Source: Ampelocalamus luodianensis
Taxonomy: Eukaryota; Streptophyta; Magnoliopsida; Poales; Poaceae
DNA: 64,000 nucleotides
Direction: 5' to 3'
Assembly: GCA_036346255.1 (NCBI GenBank)
Contig: CM070628.1
Location: forward strand, 2,371,840-2,435,839
The notes beneath the pieces were generated by a model. That model was not told where the DNA came from and searched no databases. It was given only the letters and a program-made list of their open reading frames with translations. The translations under genes and the position numbers were made by a program. Below, one piece after another: positions 57,434-64,000 of the stretch (positions within the stretch are counted from its first letter, which is position 1; each line of letters begins with the position of its first letter).

Positions 57434-58414
57434 TAGTTCAATGCCCGTGCGTTGCTACGAAAAAACAAAACAAATTCATGGCAACCAATGAGCTGAACAA
57501 AGCATACAATATATCACATTGATGGTGTTTGATACATGCCCTCACAATTTAATTGCAAACGAAGTAGAAAATTTTGATTAGCTCACTTCTAAATATATCT
57601 CACTTCCTGATGTAGTTAGCACAAATATAACCCACTTCAAACTGATTACAATTTTCCTTCGCTATAAAACTGACTCCAACTCAAATGCTAGTCAATTAAA
57701 ATGATCAGTTTGATTCCCGGTCGATAAAACTGACTACCAAACACAGAATTTCAATTTTCCTAGAAGCAAATACTTTAATTACTTCTCTGCAAGCCATCTC
57801 CAATTCATACCATCGTGCAAACAAACTACCCATACATAAGCAAACAGCATTAATGTAACATAAAATTCATGCTTGCTGACAAGAAAATGAGTATGACAAT
57901 AGTAGGACAGATGAATACATTTTAAATGGCGATCTTAGAGGACATACCTTTTCAAAATCAAGGATTGCTTGCAGACAACAGTAATCCTAAAGCAGGACAG
58001 GTTAATCCATTTAACAAGGTTATATAGATGGCATGACTTTTCAATATCAAGGGTCACAAATTCTGGCATGCCTGCAAGTTTAACAAGAATAGGTACGAAT
58101 AACTTAAGTGCATGGCCCAAGAAAAGGAGAATGGAACATACATAACAAGTATCAGTGCCACCAAAGAGGAATTAAAACTAACAGAGCAGCATTTCAACAT
58201 TTCACTATCCAGTTTTCAAGATCCAGTAAGTCAAGTCATATCTATGTCCCATTAGATCAATAGCGAAAAGAACTCAACTAATACGGCAAAGTTGTAAGAT
58301 TCTCTTAAGAGATATTTTTTTAACATAAATCCCATTAAAATACTGACAGCATGGTTCATACATGCATACAATATTGAATACTAATAAACACTAAAGTTTT
58401 AAAACACATATATC
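57434..58414. other. AT-rich interior, no gene seen
   Basis: Part of the gene-fragment-carrying insertion to the left of the MULE-like element. Only short frames are present and no recognised exon. A further captured fragment cannot be excluded. Confidence 0.35.
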
Positions 58415-58424
58415 GCTGACCGCC

Positions 58425-59171
58425 ATGGTTATTAAGGCGGTAAGGCGAGGCGAGGCGACCCACCCCCTCACACCTTTGAAGCGGTAAGGCGTAAGGCGAG
58501 GCGACGCCTTACTCACCTCCTAAGGCGACAGGCTGCAGAAGATCCCGGCAGCAGCACAGATTCCTCTCTAGCCGCAGAAGATCCCGCTGCCCGGCTGCCC
58601 GCTTGCCCCTGGCTGCCCGCCTGCCCCTTTTCCCCAGCCCTGCCGCTAGGTTCCACCTCCTGCTCTTCATTCACGGGCTTCACAGAGAGAGAGAGAGCAG
58701 AGCCGGCGACCGAGAGCAGAGCCGGCGACCCGGCCTTCTCCCCGCATCCCGGCCTCCCCCTCCCTCCCGGTCTTCTCCCCGCATCCCCGCGACGGCGAGA
58801 CAGCAGCGGCGAGCTGGAGAGGACGCCGAGACGGGAGCGGCGAGATGGAGGCGCCGCCGCCGCGAGTTCCAGCTTCTAGGTGAGTTTTTCTTCGGCTCTT
58901 CGTCGCGGGTTCCAGCTTCTCTCTCTGTGGTTTAGTCGCGCTAGGGTTCCAGGGTGCCTTTTAGTCGCGCCGCGCGCTCCTCCTCTGCCAAGGCGTCGCC
59001 TTGAGCCTTCCTGACGCCATATCCCGCCTTGGAGACGCCTTAAGGACGCCTAAGGACTAAGGCGGACACCATACGTGCGCACGGCAAGGCGAGCCGACGC
59101 CTTGACCCACGCCCACACCTTACCGCCTAGGCGACGCCTAGGCGTCGCCTTATGGACGCCCTAATAACCAT
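58425..59171. mobile_element. MULE-like element with possible captured exon
   Basis: Starts ATGGTTATTAAGGCGG and ends CGCCCTAATAACCAT, inverted at the termini. It is flanked by an exact 10-bp duplication GCTGACCGCC (58415-58424 and 59172-59181), the size expected of Mutator-like elements. The subterminal regions are dense in AAGGCGAGGCGACGCC repeats in both directions. The centre (58540-58960) resembles a host 5' exon: a GC-rich leader, ATG at about 58844 and a GGTGAGTTT donor near 58880. This suggests a Pack-MULE. Confidence 0.75.
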
Positions 59172-59661
59172 GCTGACCGCCCAAAACATTTAATGTAAGC
59201 AATAAACTTTCACTTGGGTAGAGCCAAAAACAAACCCACTGAGTAAGAAAACTTCATTCTTAAAGTAACTAATGCAGTCAAGTCAAATGCACATGGCAAC
59301 ATAACTAAGCCAGTGCAGAGAACATTATGCTCAATAAACATCATATTCTTTTGAATCTATCACATGTGGTTATACTAAGCACATGATTCGCTACATACAA
59401 ATAGAATACAATTACCACTGTCTCAGAACTACTTGGATAACGTTTGCACAGAGTTCGCTCAATTGCATGAACCAAAGTTACCAACCACCAGAGAAGTTGG
59501 TGAGCGCCGTCCTGCTGACATTCCCCACTTCTGGCATCTTGGAGCTCTGCAAGAAGTTATTAGCACATCAGCGACACAAGTAACCCAAGAAACGCATCAC
59601 AGGACCAAAGAATGGTTCCAGAAATAAAAAAAGTTCCCTTACATTTGTTCTACCCTTCTCC

Positions 59662-60349
59662 TTATCTTGCAAGAGATGAGTTGAAGACCTTGTCCTTTAC
59701 CTTGACTGCCTGAAATTGGAAACACGAGCAAACTGCACAAGGAACCAAGTATGCATCCTGAAATAGCTTGGTAGGTGTGCTATATTTACCTCCTTTTCCC
59801 AGTCTATGCACCATGAGATAAATGAAAGTACCACCAGTTTGGTGAAGCTGCCGCAAACGATGCCTAGCCAAAGGCCCTATTGAAAGCACTGCAGTTTCAG
59901 AGTTTAGAGATATCCACGTGGTTTCAGCAAATCAATCTGCAAATTTGCAGGGGAAAGGTTGAATAGAAAGGGTACCATTCCATTCAAGTGGAAGACAAAT
60001 GCAAGCATCACAGCCATTGGAATGCCTGCCAAGTAGAACGCGCCAAGATTCATGGCTGCGCCGATCTTCTGTTTGCCACAGCCCGTAAGGACGCCTGAAA
60101 AGTTGAAGAACTCACCATAAAATAGCTCAAAGATGAGAGCAATGAGCTGATTTCATGGTTGACTGCGTGGAGGAAAGTTACCAGACAGAGAGCAGTGGAG
60201 GCCATCTATGAAGAAAGATATCCGGAGAACCGGCAGCATTCTAGCAATGTATGTCATGACTTCCTGCTCATTGTTGTACATGTAACCCCAAACATTGCGT
60301 AGGAAGACCATGGTCAAGGTTATGACCAATCTTTCAGAAAAGGCCATCT
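59662..60349 (-). pseudogene. MATE efflux transporter, 3' exons only
   Basis: Four exons on the minus strand: 60182-60349 (VFLRNVWGYMYNNEQEVMTY, then ISFFIDGLHCSLSG), 59976-60094 (TGCGKQKIGAAMNLGAFYLA), 59790-59876 (GLWLGIVCGSFTKLVVLSFI) and 59662-59709 (ending in TAA). Together they are the last third of a plant DETOXIFICATION/MATE multidrug and toxin extrusion protein, with its last transmembrane helices. Splice phases agree and no stop interrupts the joined exons. The front two thirds of the gene are missing, and an M16 protease fragment lies directly upstream, so it is a captured fragment rather than a gene. Confidence 0.85.
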
Positions 60350-60456
60350 CTGGAGGGCAGGAAGCAGTAGGTCATGATACACAAAAGATGGTAAATATAC
60401 AGATACATGGTGACTTCAAGTATGCTAACTGCTAAGTTAAAGCAAATCCAAACATG

Positions 60457-61619
60457 CGTATCCAGGAAGTCTCCCATAGCGAAGACAGCCATATTGCTTA
60501 GGTTGTACCACTTGTGATAAAAATGCCTAACAGTCTCACGTGTAACAGTCCGTATCACCTTCTCAATACCTATCGGCAGGCGTTCTGCATACCGAGACAA
60601 AGGACATTAACAAGCAATACCATCTAGATACTTGCAGCTCCAAACACAACACCACCAAAAGGCAGAAGTAACCCAAAGTTAACAAACAGGAAAACCACCA
60701 CCCCACAGAGAATACCCTCCATGAGGGGTTTACACTTAAACTAAAATTACACACAACATAACCCTATTGTGCAACTCAGGATATTGATGGAACAGGTGAT
60801 CTTATCGTAGCATTTTCCGTTTATATGAGGACAGAGACCGATACCTTAGAACCCTCAAACAATAATGCCCAGTAGGAGTCCTGCATCCGTCCCGCGGCAT
60901 TGTGTCCGCCCCTGTACTCCATTACAGCACCCCTCTCTTTCTCCAGATCCTCCGCCGAACCTTTTCGCCACAATTTCAGAGCGTCAGTCAGTCACACCAG
61001 CAAACGGCACAGTCTTTGCAACGGCAAGCCGAAACCCCACTCTCACCTCGGAGCTGAACTCGGCAAGTACTAAGATGGCCTAGGAGAGCAGGCCGGGCTT
61101 GTCGACAGGCACGAGCAGCTCATAGATGGTCTCGTCGAAGGAGGTGAGCGCGTTCTAGCAGGTGCCGGACTCTGCCCCGATGCTCTCGAGGAACTTGACG
61201 ATGTCGTGGTTGGTGTAGCGCGACATGGCGCTGAAGGCGAGGTGCTCTACGATGTGCGCCAGCCCGGGCTCAGCCTCCTCCTCCACCACCGACCTGCGCA
61301 CGCGAACCAACCAATCAGCCACCAAGCGCATCGCACTGGCACACCGAATCAGCAAGCGCATGAAATTGAAGGGGGCGTGGTAGTGAGTACTGAACGACCT
61401 TGACGGCAAGGGAGAGCGTGGCGCGCATGCGGGGCTTGGGGTTGGAGCAGACGTAGTAGGTGAGGCCGTTGGCAAGGCGGCCGTAGGCGACGCCAACGGG
61501 CGAGGCGGGGAGCACCTCGTCCATGGCCACGGTCACCAGCTTCAGCGACTGGAATCCGACCCCGCGCCGCAGGCCCCGCCCCGCCCCAGCGCCTCCGCCG
61601 ACGGCGGGAGCAGATCCAT
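60457..61619 (-). pseudogene. M16 zinc protease (PQQL-like), 5' exons only
   Basis: Exons on the minus strand: 61399-61619 (MDLLPPSAEALGRG, then after a frame slip GFQSLKLVTVAM and YGRLANGLTYYVCSNPKPRM), 61047-61293 (zinc site HIVEH in EPGLAHIVEHLAFSAMSRYT), 60845-60960 (SAEDLEKERGAVMEYRGG) and about 60457-60592 (YAERLPIGIEKVIRTVTRE). This matches the N-terminal part of the plant PqqL-like insulinase-family metalloprotease. Lesions: two in-frame TAG codons in the 61047-61293 exon where the family has Gln, a frame slip in a G-rich run in exon 1, and loss of everything downstream. It is followed in the same direction by MATE exons. Confidence 0.85.
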
Positions 61620-61994
61620 CCGCTGCTGCTGCGCTGCACGAGAGAGAGGCGCCGGGGTGGGACAGGACCGGATGGGGCGAGTCGAGTCGGGGTCGGCACG
61701 GTTGTGCGAGCGGATGCGAGCCGATACGTGACAAATTGGCAGTGCGGTGACGTCGGATGGGCGAGCAGGTGAATCGGCGGCCCAGAGGTTCGAGGGGGGA
61801 CGGCGGCGACAGTGGGAGGCGGGCGGTGCGGGTGGGGATTGTGAGGGGGAGAGAGGAAGGGAGGGAGGGCGGAGTGGGAAGTCATGGGCGCAAACATTTG
61901 CTGGCCGCGCGGTAGATCTGGACCGTCGGTTGATCGTTGATCGGACGGACGCGAATGATAGTGGGAGGACGGACCACGGTAAACTTCTTCTTTT

Positions 61995-62112
61995 ATAATT
62001 TACAACAATATACACCACCTACTATTTCTTTCAACACAAATTAAGAGCAACATCAAAGTCCAAGAGTAAGTGCGAAAAGTTAAGTAGAAAAAAGAGAGGA
62101 TACATTGAGACT
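61995..62112. repeat. RLP upstream module, end of copy U4
   Basis: Resumes the module interrupted at 57432 (TATAATTTAC, ATATACACCACCTACTA, AATTAAGAGCAACA) and leads into an LTR remnant that lacks the first bases of the TGTTATGGGC terminus. Confidence 0.6.
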
Positions 62113-62365
62113 CTAATTCTCGGTTGGAGATTAGTGGAGGGCTAAATGTATAGACGGAAACGGAGGAGGTAACGAGAGCGATCGGACTTGCCCTTGTGCG
62201 CTGGCCGAAACTCCTTCCTGACCTGCGCAAGGCTCCGAGCACGCGTGGAGTTGAGGTAAGTTTTCTATTTATTGAATCTCCTTGTTACAATAAGAGTCCA
62301 TTATATAGGATTTAGCAAACTTGATCCTCAAGGGATCTTTTAAATCAAATCCTGTCCTTAAGACT
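62113..62365 (-). repeat. LTR remnant, TGTTATGGGC family
   Basis: Matches 7814-8100 and 63652-63910. It lacks its outer terminus on the left and is cut on the right, where sequence like 7145-7210 (GACTTACAATGGGAACCGGC) follows. Confidence 0.7.
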
Positions 62366-62711
62366 TACAATGGGAACCGGCCGGCCTACTGCTAAACTGC
62401 TCTAGTCTGCAACGGCTTTTAAGATCCTCCATCCCAAGTCGGTCCTTCACTGCTACAACATGGACTTGGGACCAGTACGTATGTATGTAACCTAGCTTCA
62501 AGGCTCAGGATGCTCATGCAGGATAAACGAATACGATACCGCTCCGATCGGACGGGCACGGACGAGGGGAACAAAATCGAAAGGCCATTAAAAAAAGGGT
62601 TACGTGGCCACCCTGAGAGAGCCCCAACCCTGCCTCCTTTTATATAGAAGGATTTCACACACCAGCAGCAGTACATCGGAAATGCAACTAGCACAATCGA
62701 GCCGGCCAATA
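62366..62711. repeat. Partial RLP upstream-like sequence
   Basis: CAATGGGAACCGGCC and CATCCCAAGTCGGTCC match the U1 module near 7153 and 7192. The rest is unassigned. No gene is seen. Confidence 0.45.
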
Positions 62712-63195
62712 TGTAACAGCCTAAATTTGGTCCAATTTAAAAATTGCATGAATTTTACGAATTTCAAAAACTTTTGTTGTATTTCAAGAATTTCCAAAAG
62801 CCTTGCCTTGCAATTTAAAAAGTTAAAACAATTTCCTTCCTTTCTTCGCGTCCCACGAGCAGGCTGAGCCGGACAGGTCGTAGCCACGTCCGCAACCCAA
62901 CCCCGCCCTTGTTCTCTCTTGCACTCACGCTCGCTGAGGAGTGGGTCCTACCCCACCTGTCAGGCCGCACGGGAGAAGCATTGTGCTTCTTCCCCATGCT
63001 AGCTCGCCTCGCTCTCACCCGTTGTGCCGCGCGGCACGGCGTGAGCCAAAGTCTCGTCAGCCTCTACCTCGAGCTCTGTAGCAGCGCCTCAAGCCTCTCA
63101 CCCTCTCTTGCACCGCCACGACCTCATTCCATTCGTGCGCCAGAGCCTGTTGCCATCATTCCGCTCGCTAGATCTCGCGCCCGAGCTAAGCCATC
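62712..63195. repeat. Possible gypsy LTR 5' fragment
   Basis: Starts TGTAACAGCCTAAATTTGG, a common beginning of plant gypsy LTRs and similar to the element start at 9282. It is followed by AT-rich and then GC-rich sequence and ends where module B copy 3 starts. No primer-binding site or second LTR. Confidence 0.4.
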
Positions 63196-63515
63196 TCGTT
63201 CTAACGACTACAGGTAGGCTGGGCCTCAAGGTGTATCGGACGAATCCGAAGTTATACAAAGGGGTCCCATTTGGATCGTGCTTTTTCTGTGCGATCCTAA
63301 TTGTTTGCATGTCACTCCCTGTTTTGGATCGTGCAAAAACAGTCCTGGTATTTTGCAAATTAGTACCTATTTTATACCGCATTTTTGTCAGAGTAGTGCT
63401 CCTGACCTGACCTTCAGATGGGCAGCAGCTCGTCGTCGTAGATGGACTCGCCATTGTTGACTCGAGAGCGATAGCCATTAGATCGAACAACCTATCCTGT
63501 CGGTGTTGTGCCATT
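63196..63515. repeat. Duplicated module B, partial copy 3
   Basis: Matches the last third of copies 1 and 2 (CGGACGAATCCGAAGTTA, TTGCATGTCACTCCCTG, GAGTAGTGCTCCTGACCTGA, AGATGGGCAGCAGCTCGTCG). It then joins the end of an RLP upstream module. Confidence 0.65.
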
Positions 63516-63640
63516 GCCTATAATTTACAATATGCACCACTTATTAATTCTTTTAACACAAATTAAGAGCAACAAAGTCCAAGACTTTGTGCGAAAAGTG
63601 AAGTAAAAAGAGAGGATACATTGACTCTTCATTTGCACAC
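63516..63640. repeat. End of an RLP upstream module
   Basis: CCTATAATTTACAATATGCA through TTCATTTGCACAC, the same sequence that precedes the LTR at 7803. Confidence 0.65.
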
Positions 63641-64000
63641 TGTTATGGGCTAATTCTCGGTCGGAGATTACTAGAGGGCAAAGGGGAGAATAAGTGTATA
63701 GACGGAAACGAAGGAGGTAATGAGGGCGATCGGACTCGCCCTTATGCGCTGGCCGGAACTCCTTCCCAACCTGCACAAGGCTCTGAGCACGTGTGGAGTT
63801 GAGGTAAGTGTTCTATTTCTTGAATCTCCTAATTACAATGAGAGTCCCTTATATAGGATTTAGCAAACTTGATCCTCAAGGGATCTTTTAAATCAAATCC
63901 TATCCTTAAGGGGTTTCTTTCTAAACTAGAGTTTTCCAAATTAATTCTTTCCTAAGAAACGCGGACTTTCCAAACTCCTAATCTCTTGCCTAACCTGGAG
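63641..64000 (-). repeat. LTR, TGTTATGGGC family, cut by window end
   Basis: The longest copy of this LTR in the window (at least 360 bp). It starts TGTTATGGGCTAATTCTCGG, and its last 210 bp match positions 1-205 of the window. Confidence 0.75.

Larger units (their letters stand above)
57433..61994 (-). mobile_element. Gene-fragment-carrying insertion (Helitron-like candidate)
   Basis: This 4.56-kb segment splits the U4 module. The sequence TATAATTTAC occurs on both sides (57419-57428 and 61995-62004). Reading the minus strand, its left edge is a Helitron-type 3' terminus: GCAACGCACGGGCATTGAAC then CTAG followed by T (57433-57432). A 5' TC terminus is not found at the other edge, and the 10-bp direct repeat is unlike Helitron insertion. 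It carries two unrelated gene fragments with introns, both on the minus strand, plus a nested MULE-like element. Transduplication by some transposon is clear; the class is not. Confidence 0.55.

Noticed and set aside
61960..62011. Helitron 5' end at the right edge of the chimeric insertion
   Set aside because: No terminal TC next to A in the expected place on the minus strand. The host sequence extends past the insertion point as a direct repeat.

Overview
The window is plant nuclear DNA, almost certainly from a grass (Poaceae). The reasons are the very GC-rich 5' exons, GT-AG introns, LTR retrotransposons primed by initiator-Met tRNA, Tourist/Harbinger and hAT MITEs, and a cluster of leucine-rich-repeat receptor-like protein (LRR-RLP) genes. 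There is no bacterial-type gene layout. The species cannot be named from sequence alone.

The backbone is a tandem cluster of LRR-RLP genes, all on the minus strand. RLP1 (3675-6668) looks intact. A second copy (psi-RLP-A, 8758-32872) is shattered: about 2.4 kb of gene remnant is spread over 24 kb by six insertions, namely a hAT-type element containing a Ty3/gypsy fragment, a LINE, a Ty1/copia element, a hAT MITE, a LINE 3' fragment and a solo LTR. RLP2 (51290-54850) is open through signal peptide, LRRs and transmembrane helix, but an 8.2-kb LTR element has inserted a few codons before its stop. The reading frame now runs about 234 codons into the LTR. Copies of the RLP upstream region (6733-7802, 34831-36240, 54916-55846, 56097-57432) and of a solo/truncated LTR beginning TGTTATGGGC show that the cluster grew by segmental duplication. 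Some upstream copies no longer have a gene.

Layout: 1-3270 repeats and intergenic; 3270-7802 RLP1 with flanks; 7803-8757 truncated gypsy-like element; 8758-32872 psi-RLP-A and its nested elements; 33430-36240 duplicated modules; 36735-38001 small gag-only LTR element; 38363-42683 prosaposin-like pseudogene split by a repeat-rich element; 43146-55846 RLP2 with its LTR insertion; 55847-57432 LTR plus orphan upstream copy with a Harbinger element; 57433-61994 an inserted segment carrying the front half of an M16 zinc-protease gene and the last exons of a MATE transporter gene, with a nested MULE-like element; 61995-64000 further duplicated modules and LTRs.

RLPs of this type are cell-surface immune or developmental receptors that lack a kinase and work with adaptor kinases. 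The two open copies here are the only strong candidates for functional protein-coding genes. Nearly everything else is transposable-element sequence, gene fragments or pseudogenes. Element boundaries were placed by eye from termini, target-site duplications and comparison between paralogous copies.
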